Origin: Solenopsis invicta
Taxonomy: Eukaryota; Arthropoda; Insecta; Hymenoptera; Formicidae
Direction: 5' to 3'
NCBI RefSeq assembly: GCF_016802725.1
Contig: NC_052666.1
Location: 7,963,875 to 8,027,874, forward strand
Length of the DNA stretch: 64,000 nucleotides
How positions within the stretch are numbered: the stretch's first letter is position 1; each line of letters opens with the position of its first letter. The position numbers and the translations under genes are program-made. The notes under the pieces were generated by a model. The model was given only the letters and a program-made list of their open reading frames with translations. It did no database searches and was not told the origin of the DNA. Shown here in pieces: positions 40,618 to 49,774 of the stretch.

Positions 40618-40735
40618 GGGTTTGTTGGCTCGTCGGCTCGTCGGCTCGTCGGCTCGTCGGCTCGTCGGCTCGTCGGCTCGTCGGCTCGTAGGCTCGTTGG
40701 CTCGTAGGCTCGTTGGCTCGTAGGCTCGCTGGATC
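40618..40735. repeat. 8-bp tandem repeat in the Gypsy leader
   Basis: About fourteen copies of GGCTCGTC, grading into GGCTCGTA/GGCTCGTT near the right end, between the primer site and gag. Open frames on both strands (Ser-Ser-Ala-Arg-Arg-Leu-Val-Gly repeats) are artefacts of the repeat. Confidence 0.85.
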
Positions 40736-40905
40736 GTTGGCTCTGGTCCCTGCAGCTCCTCTGCGTTGGTGACCTCATGCGTGATTATCTGCTTGTCGGC
40801 ACCTTGATCGCTGCGTCTCGCAATTTTATGGTATCTCCTCTGACGGTGAAGCTTGGTTGTCTTCGGACTCTACTCAGGGTATGTCGGCAGTATTAGCTTT
40901 GCTTC

Positions 40906-40923
40906 ATCCCACTTCTGACACCA
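40906..40923 (-). other. Gypsy primer-binding site
   Basis: The minus strand reads TGGTGTCAGAAGTGGGAT five bases inside the 5' LTR, matching the complement of a tRNA-Leu 3' end (from memory of tRNA-Leu sequences). Confidence 0.6.
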
Positions 40924-40928
40924 ATTTT

Positions 40929-41466
40929 TGTTGTACCGGCGGGTGCAACAAGATAAAATTTTCGGGATTCGGTCCGTCTGAAGGGTTGGGACCCACGAGG
41001 AGGATACTTGGAGGAAGACGCGCGGGGTGGCAAATAACACTTTTCGCCTTTTTTACTGACACTTTTATTCCCCAAACTTTATTATAAACGTTTTTCCTCT
41101 TAATACAATCAAATCGCGGTGCACGGATCACGCGTTGTCGCGCACTCGGCCGCTGGATGGTGTGCGGGGTGTCGGGTGTCCGACTTATCGCGGAGCGCGC
41201 GCGTGCCGTTCGTGCTTTTCGTAAGAATCTCCCGCTGCCCATAATTAGGCAGCCTAACTTATAGTTTCTGTATTATTGATATGGTGGGGCATTAGGCCCT
41301 CGCGGTGACCATATATGGTCATGCTCGCGTCAATCGTCGATGCTTACGCTGCTCGCGCGATTGACCAATTCTGCAATCTTGCATTTCCGCTGCAACGGGC
41401 GCTCGTGGCGTGATTGTTGCTAAGCGGATATGCAAGACAATTAAGGTAGCTAATGAGGCTACAACA
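40929..41466 (-). repeat. Gypsy 5' LTR
   Basis: 538 bp partner of 34996-35533, adjacent to the leader and primer site. Open frames inside it (for example 40904-41242) duplicate those in the other LTR and are not genes. Confidence 0.88.
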
Positions 41467-41949
41467 ATTATTCTAGCAATGAAAACTATGACATATGCGA
41501 TGAAATGGGTTTAAATATAAAGTATATAAACATTATTTTAACTGTGATTTAAGTAAAGAAGAGAAAATAATGTACATATTTAATGATATTAAGGATAGGT
41601 GCATAAGTCAATGTAGAATAATAACACGTGCACTTGTTATACAAAACTTCGTTATTGTCTCTTAATAATTTACATTATCAAAATAGAAAGTAAATATATA
41701 AAATATAATAGTAGGTAATATTAAAATATAAAGTAATTTTATTACATATAATGTTGCTTAATATTTCTAGCATTAATTCTTGATATTAACCTATATATTA
41801 ATCTATACCAAAAAGAGAAATACTTATGACAATAATATATTCGCATACATATATATCTCTACTAATGATTAAAATGTCTTTTTAAGAAAATAAAAACATA
41901 AAAGATAAATCACGGAGTTAAAAAACTGGCTTTTCTATTACCAATCAAT
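41467..41949. other. AT-rich DNA, likely 3' region of the CMC transposon
   Basis: No gene or repeat recognised. It may hold the transposon's 3' untranslated region and terminal sequences, but I found no matching terminal inverted repeat. Confidence 0.4.
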
Positions 41950-44734
41950 TCAGTCTGTTTCAAGTGAATTCACCAGAGAACAGAATTTTTGTCTATCATT
42001 TGGATGGGGTGTTATAACGCATTTTTTAAATAACATTCCTGGAACAATAGCTACACATGAATCTGTCTGCTCAACTATGCTAAAAATTAAGTTAGATGTA
42101 ATACCAGTTTCTATATCTTTGCTTAAAGATTCACCGGTACAATGTAATTTTAGTCCTAAAAGAACACAAAGTTGCTTATTTGAAAGAGCAATGTTGACAA
42201 TCATTATATGAGTGAGAGACAAGAATTCTTTATCTTGTAGTTGAACGATATTATTTGACCTTTTGATCATACGTTCATATCCTTTTACATGATACAAAAT
42301 ATTGTTATGTATAAAGCGTTTAAATGTCAGTATGTTTAAATTGAGTATCTTTTCTCCAACTAAAGCTTCAACCACAGTTTTTTCACGTAATGTAAGAGTG
42401 TTCATATCTGGAATACCTAGCAGCCGTGTAGAATCTCCATACTTTAAACAATGCCGCGAACTTTTTTGTATAAATAATTTTTTAAACAAATTTCTTGCAA
42501 CGTCTGAACAGTTATTGCTCTCAAATACATTTGATGCCATTTCCTAAAGACTTTGCATTCTAAGATAAGTTTTACAAATCTGTAAAGGAACTGAGTGAGA
42601 ATTCCTAAACATTTTTGACAGCACGCCATTATAATGTTCGTAAGGAAAAGCAGACACAGCCCATAAACCTCCAAAGTTTTTTACACTTTTGGGGATATGA
42701 AGAAGCAAATGGAAATTATATTTCATAAGTTCCATATATACTTTCAATTGAAAGAACAAATTTTCTAAGAGTTTTTTCGTAGCTTTTATAAACTCGATCT
42801 CAGAAAATTGTTCTTGAAAAAATATGTTAATACTATATACTAATAAAAACCAATGATCTAAGTATTTTTTAGGGAGATTAACACTTTAAAGGCAAAGAAA
42901 GGAATAATAAAAAAGAAAATTTTTCCATTCAGAAGCTTTCCACAGTTTCCTGTCAAATAAAGATCGCGGAGTTCTCGTTATTTTACTAGGTGGTTTTATA
43001 GAAAGCAATAATGTATCAATTTCTTTAATTTTTGTATCATTACCAATGTAAAAAGATCTATCTTTATTTTTGCCATCCATCCACCATGATACCACAGTTT
43101 TTACTAGTCCTAATAATACACTGTGCATATATTCTGGTACAAAAGATTTTATTATGTTAAATTCCTTTAATAGCAATAAGACTGATGGACCTTTGATTCC
43201 ATTAAGAACACGACCATTTCTCATAACTTGTAAAGTGTCATTTCTATGTTGTTGAAGATTTCTCTTTATCCCTATATCACCTCAATATAACCTTGTTTTG
43301 CCACGTTCAACCGAATACTCTTCATCTGAATGGAGGCAAATGCACATCCTTGATTACCTCTGAAAGTTTTTATATTTTGTAACAAAGGCCTCGCCATAAA
43401 ATCAACAGACGACAATAATGTATGTACTCTTATTGTAACAGGATTGGTAGTAAAAACCTCAATGCCTTCGGTATGTAAAATATTAAGCTCTTCGACAAAA
43501 GGTTGAAGAAAAGTGTTCATATTTGGTTTCCCAGGACCATACCATAAACCACATAACAAAACATTGTCTTTTCGAATTCTAAATGGTAACTCATTAATAC
43601 AAACTTGAATTGGCCATAATTCAATTTGTGATGACTTATGGAGTTGAACACCATCAGTGTTCCATTGTAAAGTGATATCTCGCCTTGATATTGTACCGTT
43701 TTCAAGTAACTTTTTATAAACAGCACCATTAATGACATCTTTATGGTTCTCATCAGTCCATTTTAATTGCTTTCTTATAAAGTTATTATTTAAAAGTTTA
43801 ATTAACTGTTCTTTTAAAGATATGTACAAAAAGTAACATCCTGCCTGTTTTAAATTGGCTTTTGTACATACTGCACCACACTTACATTCCATAACATTAT
43901 TCTGAGCAAATTTAATCAGTCTTTTACATTTGTTAACATGACAATAAAAATGAGTGTTAACATTGGTGGTTCAGGAAAATCTTTGAGAAAAAAAAAACAA
44001 GGAACCCTAACGGTTAGTTGGCAAGTGGCAGTCAATTAATTGGATTACGTGTTCAAAAGCTTTATCTGATAAATCAAAACGCAATGCAAAACTCATAACT
44101 AGTAGCTTGCTTTCCTCTAATGTTAACTGACATCCCTCATATAATGTAAGTCTTTCAAGATTTTCTTCATTTTGTTCGTCTACGTAAGTATTCTTTTCAA
44201 AAATACTATCTTGATATTCACAGTCACTGTCAGAGCTATCTGTATGGATGAAATTTTCATTATTGTTTGATGCAGCATTAGAAAAATGCTGCGACTCGGC
44301 AGCACTGCTTATACTAGGTAACGAATCACTTAGGTTATTATCTGCTGACGAAGTTGAGGAGAAATCCTGATTGTCTTGTATGCCAACAACAGCTGAATCA
44401 TCTGCTAATTGGTGAATATTCATCATCGCTCTCACTTGCCAGTCCATCATACCGTTCTGCCTGTTTGGAGCAATAACCCATATTATTAGTTACAAATACT
44501 TTACATACCGAAGAGCTTATTTCTTTTATTTTTAAAACATTCAATATATATGTTTGATGGTCAATTAAATATATATATTAAGATAATATTTAAATATAAG
44601 TACTATAGAGCCTCACTTACGTCATTTTGCAGTGCATCAGCATTTTGTACATTCTGCAGCCGTCGCCGAAGAGTTGTTGCAGGTATAGGAATATTTATAT
44701 CTTGCAGGTATTGTCTATAAGGACCTCGTGGCAT
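41950..44734 (-). pseudogene. Animal CACTA/CMC-like transposase, spliced and decayed
   Basis: Reading leftward: exon 1 (44621-44734) starts at an ATG and ends at a canonical donor (gac|gtaagt). The acceptor at 44460/44461 (caaacag|gc) opens exon 2, with acidic Ser-rich sequence to 44007. A cysteine cluster (His-x-His, CKCGAVC, near 43860-43960) precedes the core (43272-43892), which has Gln-Trp-Asn-Thr-Asp-Gly-Val with Lys-Ser-Ser, Trp-Pro-Ile-Gln, and Gly-Leu-Trp-Tyr-Gly-Pro-Gly-Lys-Pro. Further fragments (42886-43224, 42544-42759, 41950-42540) carry Val-Pro-Glu-Tyr-Met-His and a Glu-His-Tyr-Asn-Gly segment. I match this pattern to EnSpm/CACTA-like transposases from memory. At least four frame breaks separate the pieces, one at an A9 run near 43990. 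Confidence 0.6.
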
Positions 44735-45289
44735 TTTATAGAAAAACACAATGCCTTCAGAAAAATAATGTTTCTATACACACGCTGTCAAGATGTAAAT
44801 ATCAATATGTAAATAGCACAGAATGATGTATCGGAACGCAAACTATAGGTTAAGTGTTTATTTTTCTACAAAAGCTTGGTCTCATTCCTTCCGTTGCCAA
44901 GCAACATCAAGTACATGTACTGCATGCACTTTACGAGGGAATGCGCGCCAATCGCGCCATGCCCGCGCGATTTTTCGAGCGCGGTTTTTCCCCTCCACTT
45001 AGTACACAAAGCCGCTCTGTCTATTCGTATGGCGCAGTCGTCACATGAATAGATAGAGCATCTCTGTGTGTGTATGTGAAGGGGGAAAACGAGTGTGCCC
45101 GGGCTCGAAATCGCATCACAAGTGCGGGAGTCTATTTCTTTATAAGTTTATAGTGGCGATTATACAATGTCCTGCGAAGAGATCCAGTCTTAAAAAAATC
45201 TGAAATTGAACGACTCACAATATTTGCTTGTTCAATTTTGAAACAAACGAAAAAAGCCGATTCAAGTCGGCTTTCAAGCCTGGCTTAAG
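44735..45289. other. Non-coding; likely 5' flank of the CMC transposon
   Basis: Mixed composition. A 64-codon frame at 44854 shows no domain. Palindromic words (agtacatgtact near 44912, gcgcgccaatcgcgcc) are present, but no convincing transposon terminus. Confidence 0.4.
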
Positions 45290-46800
45290 GATAAAAATAT
45301 TAATAAGGAAGATATTATTAATAAGGAAGTAATTATTCATTGGCCACTTGAAATAGACATGGTGTGTACAAAATCTATGGAAAGGAAATTAAAGAATCGG
45401 AAGGAGGACCAAGACAAGTGGCAGGATTTACCAGTAAAGATAATTTCTTTTGGAGGTAGGTATACTTTTTTCTACTTATTTTACACAATAGAATAACAAC
45501 TAAACTTTTAAAGTTAAGAGGTTAGGTTTTAATTAACTAAAGATTTGTCAATATCTTTGTAAAAATCAAAATATAAAAAAGCATGATTATAAAATCATAA
45601 GGTGATTTTTCCTCAATTCTCGGACAAGCCTAAATAAAATCTCACTCGCTGTTCATATTATCTCACTCACTTTTAATTCCCGTTTAATTCACATTCTCAT
45701 CACTTTATAATATACAGCTCATACGATACTCTTACTACTTTGCTTAAAATTTTATAGAATGGACAAAAATGTGTCATCAAGCAAAGAATATTGAGAAATT
45801 TGGTGTGGCCAACGTAGATTGCAAGCAGAGACATACTTTTTTAAAGAAAAACGTTAATGAAAATAATAAAAGCGATAGCAATAACTCTGACACTAATTCA
45901 GATAAGGATGAGCAAAATAGCGACAAGAATGAAAAGGTTATATATAAAAAATATTTCTACATTTACATTTGATGGCAATTTATAAAATAAAATCGATAAA
46001 ATGTGTACATTTATTAGATGCAACGTTTTCTTATTTGGTTTTTCTTTTTCTAGTTTAAATATGGTAAAATAAAATTAAACAATAAAATTAGTCAGTCAAC
46101 TTTAGGATCAGCTCCCAAAAAGAGTAAGACGGCCAGCAGCAGAAGTACTCAAAGAGATAATAAACAAAATATGAATACCACAGTCCTATCACGAATTGAA
46201 AACGTTATTCAGGAAAAAGAAAATGTGGTCAGTAGATTAATAAATCTTTTAATATAAAATTTGAATCATTAATTAGAATATTTATCACATTTTATGACAA
46301 CAGTTCTGTTATTACATTACAAGCTGAAATTATTGATAGTGATGAAGATAGTGATCATAAGTACCAGTTTCACAACTTGTCAAAACAACAGTTAAACTAC
46401 AAAGTACTTATTTTGGAGGAGGAGAATAAAAAGCTGCGACTTGATAATGCCTGATTAAGAACACTTCGATGTGTAAATGAAGGTAAGTGCGTTTCTTTTA
46501 AAAAGCGAACACTTGCTTTGCTCACAATAATATCACTGATATAATTTTCGTTTACAGATTTAGGGCAAATTAATCAGCTCTCCTCAAATATACTAAAAAA
46601 TCTTGAACGTCTACGAAAGAAGTCTTTACCACCATTAGCTATGCCAGACAAATGCCATGATTATCATCATTGCAGCAATGACAATACAAATAGCAGTAAG
46701 AGCGAGATGAGAAAAAGCAGTAAGAAGGATGCATTATCAGTAGCAACTACGAATGTGACAAAAACAGCTGTATCTTGTTTACTGCTTTTTACTAATAAGT
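45290..46800 (+). pseudogene. Multi-exon gene fragment with coiled coil, unrecognised
   Basis: Exon-like blocks with fitting splice signals: about 45290-45455 (donor gag|gtaggt), 45758-45936 (acceptor tttatag, weak donor aag|gttata), 46054-46227 (acceptor ttttctag, donor gtg|gtcagt), 46324-46482 (donor gaag|gtaagt) and 46558 to about 46800 (acceptor tttacag). They encode Trp-Pro-Leu-Glu and Trp-Gln-Asp-Leu-Pro-Val-Lys in the first block, Ser/Asn/Asp repeats, and a leucine-zipper-like segment (Val-Leu-Ile-Leu-Glu-Glu-Glu-Asn-Lys-Lys-Leu-Arg-Leu) interrupted by an in-frame TGA at 46452-46454. The layout resembles the N-terminal half of some insect BEN-domain proteins, but no BEN domain is seen before the palindrome at 46876. 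I call it a broken or transposon-captured gene. Confidence 0.4.
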
Positions 46801-46875
46801 TATGAAAACATTTGTATGGTTAATTGTAAGCGTATTAATAGATAAGATAATACGATTTCTGCTTACTTTCCTTAC

Positions 46876-47037
46876 AGAAAAGTATTACTGACAGTAATAA
46901 ATTGGTGAGTAATTTAAGTAATATATTACTTATTTTAGTAATTTAATAGTACTGTTATTAGTACTTTTAAATTACTAAAATAAGTAATATATTACTTAAA
47001 TTACTCGCCAATTTATTACTGTCGGTAATACTTTTCT
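46876..47037. repeat. 162-bp near-perfect palindrome (foldback)
   Basis: Arms of about 71 bp (46876-46946 and 46967-47037) with only about two or three mismatches around a ~20-bp centre (atagtactgttattagtact). The sequence is made of AGTAAT/ATTACT words. It abuts the mariner element to its right and ends the exon fragment to its left. Confidence 0.85.
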
Positions 47038-47051
47038 ATAAGGGTTATATA

Positions 47052-47352
47052 CAGGGTGTTTCAGACCACCCGTACACCCCTTTCCTCTTCGCAAGATTAG
47101 GACCAATCAAAAATATGTTCAGACGAAAGTTGTAGGGTTTCAAAAGATCTATTCAATGATCTTATCAGTTTGACCTTGGATGGCGTCGCCAAGGTCAGAT
47201 CGAAATCACATTAAGTTTTTTAAATGAAACACCCTATTTTTGATTCCAGAATCTAATAGCTGGTGTCAAGACCTTTCCAAAACACTACAAGAAAGTTTAT
47301 TTTCGTTGACTACTTTCCGAGTTGTGCGGCTTGAAAGTTACACTACCACCAA
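47052..47352 (+). repeat. Mariner left terminal inverted repeat
   Basis: About 300 bp, complement of 49297-49596, far longer than the ~30 bp of canonical mariner. Small differences (cttcgcaagattagg versus cctaatcctgcgaag) show little decay. Confidence 0.85.
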
Positions 47353-47355
47353 CAC

Positions 47356-47637
47356 AATGTAAATAACAATATAAAATCACGCGTTACGCAGAAAGCCGTG
47401 CAGCCGACACAAAGAAAGTAAACACGCGAGCCGGGCCAACAAAAACAGATCATGAAAAATCGTGAAAGTTAGCTGTCGCGACCGTAGATAGTCACATACA
47501 TATGTATGTCATAATATTATGTAATTACATTATTACTTTAACGGTAGCACACGAGCAATAACGAGCGCGGCTTTCTGCGTAACGATGTCTAACTCGTGAT
47601 TTTATACATATTGTTATTTGCATAGGATGTAGTAGAG
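47356..47637. repeat. Nested inverted repeat inside the mariner 5' region
   Basis: 47357-47400 (taacaatataaaatcacg...acgcagaaagccg) is complementary to 47568-47636 in blocks; the right arm carries extra bases. It encloses about 165 bp of unrelated sequence with no open frame of note. Confidence 0.6.
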
Positions 47638-47788
47638 ATGTATTCACCACAACGTTATTGTGACTCAACTCAACACGAGTGACAATAACTCTCTCAAACT
47701 TGTCACCTACGTCTTCAATAACCGTCATATCAGTATCAATCGCGCAACAAAAATCCGACCCTCTTTATTAGTCTAGGTTTATTTAGCC

Positions 47789-48849
47789 ATGTCCTATTCC
47801 AATGAAGAAGCATATGATATGCTGCTAATTTTAGGTGAGTGTCGAGGTACATTCATTGCAGCGGAAAGATTGTGGCGGGAACGTTATCCTGATCGGACTC
47901 CTCACTCGCGAAATGTTTTTTCACGTTTGGCTAAACGAATCAAAATTAAAGGTGTCGTTCAGCCTCAACATAACAAAGGTACACAAATTCGTCGTCCGAT
48001 TATGGATGAAAGAACAGTGGAAATTCTTGCATCGACAGAATTGAACCCTTATGATTCTTTAAGACACGAGAACAAGATTCTGGTGTTAGTAAAATCAGTG
48101 TTTGGCGCATTCTAAAAAATAACAAATTTCACCCTTACAGAATGTCTGTTCATCAAGCGTTGAATTATAACGATATTAGACAGAGACTTGTATTTTGCAA
48201 CTTTATAAGACAGCAACCACTTGATTTCCACTTGAAAATTTTATTTTCTGACGAATGTACACTTAAAAGTGATGGATCTGTTAATACTTGGAATTCTCGT
48301 TATTGGGCACAAAATAATCCTCACTGGTTGAGAGAAGTAGATCATCAAACCATTTGGAAAGTCAATGTTTGGTGTGGAATTATTGGAAGTCAAATCATAG
48401 GTCCTGTTTTTTTTTACGAAAATCTAAACGGTGATAGATATTCCGCCTTGATAATGACAGATCTTCCTGTCTTACTAGAAAATATTCCTCTGCAATTGCG
48501 CCTGAACATGTGGTTCCAACAAGATGCATGTCCGTCTCATACATCGAGAGTTGCTCGTGCGGCATTAAATACTATGTTCCCCGACAAGTGGATAGGCAAA
48601 TACGGTCCAATCAATTATCCACCCCGATCACCAGATCTCACCGTCCTTGATTATTATTTCTGGGGAAGGATAAAAAACTTGGTCTATCATGAACGTCCGA
48701 CTACGAGGGATAATATGATTCGTAGAATAAGTGAAGCAATTCGATCCTTACGTGCCGAGGAAATTCTTCGAGCAACCAATGATTTTCAAAATAGAGTTGA
48801 TGCTTGCATCGCAGAGAATGGTGCTCACTTTGAACATTTAGTCGTTTAA
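47789..48849 (+). pseudogene. Mariner-superfamily transposase, one frameshift
   Basis: The ATG at 47789 begins an N-terminal helix-turn-helix region (Asn-Glu-Glu-Ala-Tyr-Asp-Met-Leu and Arg-Asn-Val-Phe-Ser-Arg-Leu). The frame shifts near 48068, and the rest continues at 48142-48849. The catalytic residues are Asp in Ile-Leu-Phe-Ser-Asp-Glu-Cys, Asp in Gln-Gln-Asp-Ala-Cys-Pro-Ser-His, and Asp in Pro-Pro-Arg-Ser-Pro-Asp-Leu, with 36 residues between the last two, longer than the 34 of classical mariner. The Trp-Gly-Arg-Ile-Lys segment follows. The enzyme cuts and pastes the element by its TIRs. Apart from the single frame break the protein looks intact. Confidence 0.85.
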
Positions 48850-48874
48850 CAAAACATACACTCATTCATTCCCG

Positions 48875-49040
48875 AACGTGAGAGGCAAGGGGACTCACGT
48901 GAATCAAGCACCCCAAACGTGAGAGGCAAGGGGACTCACGTGAATCAAGCACCCCAAACGTGAGAGGCAAGGGGACTCACGTGAATCAAGCACCCCAAAC
49001 GTGAGAGGCAAGGGGACTCACGTGAATCAAGCACCCCAAT
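48875..49040. repeat. 41-bp tandem repeat, four copies
   Basis: Unit aacgtgagaggcaagggga followed by ctcacgtgaatcaagcacccca, with starts at 48875, 48916, 48957 and 48998. Copies are essentially identical. Each unit holds an inverted pair ACGTGAG / CTCACGT around an 11-bp spacer. It lies between the transposase stop and the right TIR. Confidence 0.92.
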
Positions 49041-49296
49041 GGGATGAAATTCTCGTCACGTTCACGTCGTTCATTCTGAATAATGCTAAGCACGGGAAAA
49101 TGCATACCGTCAATCTGGACATGATTGATCATCAAACATAATCAATCCAGTTAATAAACAAAAGCAGAGTACATAAAACTTTGACTCCCCTTTTCCTCCC
49201 CCATACACATACGCATGCACGTATGCACACACCCACACACAAGATTAAATCCGACTAAGTAACCACCACATGGTACATCTTAAGTAATGCTGATGC

Positions 49297-49596
49297 TGGC
49301 GGTAGTGTAACTTTCAAGCCGCACAACTCGGAAAGTAGTCAACGAAAATAAACATTCTTATAGTGTTTTGGAAAGGTCTTGACACCAGCTATTAGATTCT
49401 GGAATCAAAAATAGGGTGTTCCATTTAAAAAACTTAATGTGATTTCGATCTGACCTTGGCGACGCCATCCAAGGTCAAACTGATAAGATCATTGAATAGA
49501 TCTTTTGAAACCCTACAACTTTCGTCTGAACATATTTTTGATTGGTCCTAATCCTGCGAAGAGAAAAGGGGTGTACGGGTGGTCTGAAACACCCTG
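49297..49596 (+). repeat. Mariner right terminal inverted repeat
   Basis: Partner of 47052-47352; ends CACCCTG followed by an (AT)n tract. Confidence 0.85.
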
Positions 49597-49774
49597 ATAT
49601 ATATATAATAAAAAAACCGAAGTAAAGGTAGGTAACATAAAAATTATTATATTTTTAAAATACATATTATACATATTTTTTTCCAAATAAGATACCAAAT
49701 ACTTTTTTGAAGTGAATAAGAATTGTCAAAAAAGAAACAAAGTACTACTGTTGGATATTATCGCAAAAGTGTTT

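Larger units (their letters stand above)
34996..41466 (-). mobile_element. Gypsy/errantivirus-like LTR element with internal deletion
   Basis: LTRs of 538 bp each at 34996-35533 and 40929-41466 (TGTTGT...ACAACA) flank 5.4 kb. It reads leftward: leader, gag-protease-RT, then envelope. The LTRs differ at only a few positions (near 35028, 35034 and 35109 versus their partners). RNase H, integrase and the N-terminal half of the envelope are missing. Flanks share an unusually long 15-16 bp near-direct repeat ending ttctagcaatg instead of the 4-6 bp expected for Gypsy. Confidence 0.88.
47052..49596 (+). mobile_element. Mariner-superfamily element with ~300-bp terminal inverted repeats
   Basis: Ends CAGGGTGTTTCAGACC... 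at 47052 and its complement ending at 49596. The two arms (about 47052-47352 and 49297-49596) match almost throughout. AT-rich flanks (atata on both sides) make the exact target duplication ambiguous. Inside: a transposase frame (47789-48849), a second nested inverted repeat at the 5' side, and a 41-bp minisatellite at the 3' side. Total 2,545 bp. Confidence 0.85.

Noticed and set aside
40441..40778. Ser-Ala-Arg-Arg-Leu-Val-Gly and Arg-Ala-Asp-Glu-Pro-Thr repeat proteins
   Set aside because: They are translations of the 8-bp minisatellite on both strands.
48875..49040. CRISPR-like array
   Set aside because: The units are contiguous 41-bp tandem repeats without unique spacers, inside a eukaryotic transposon.
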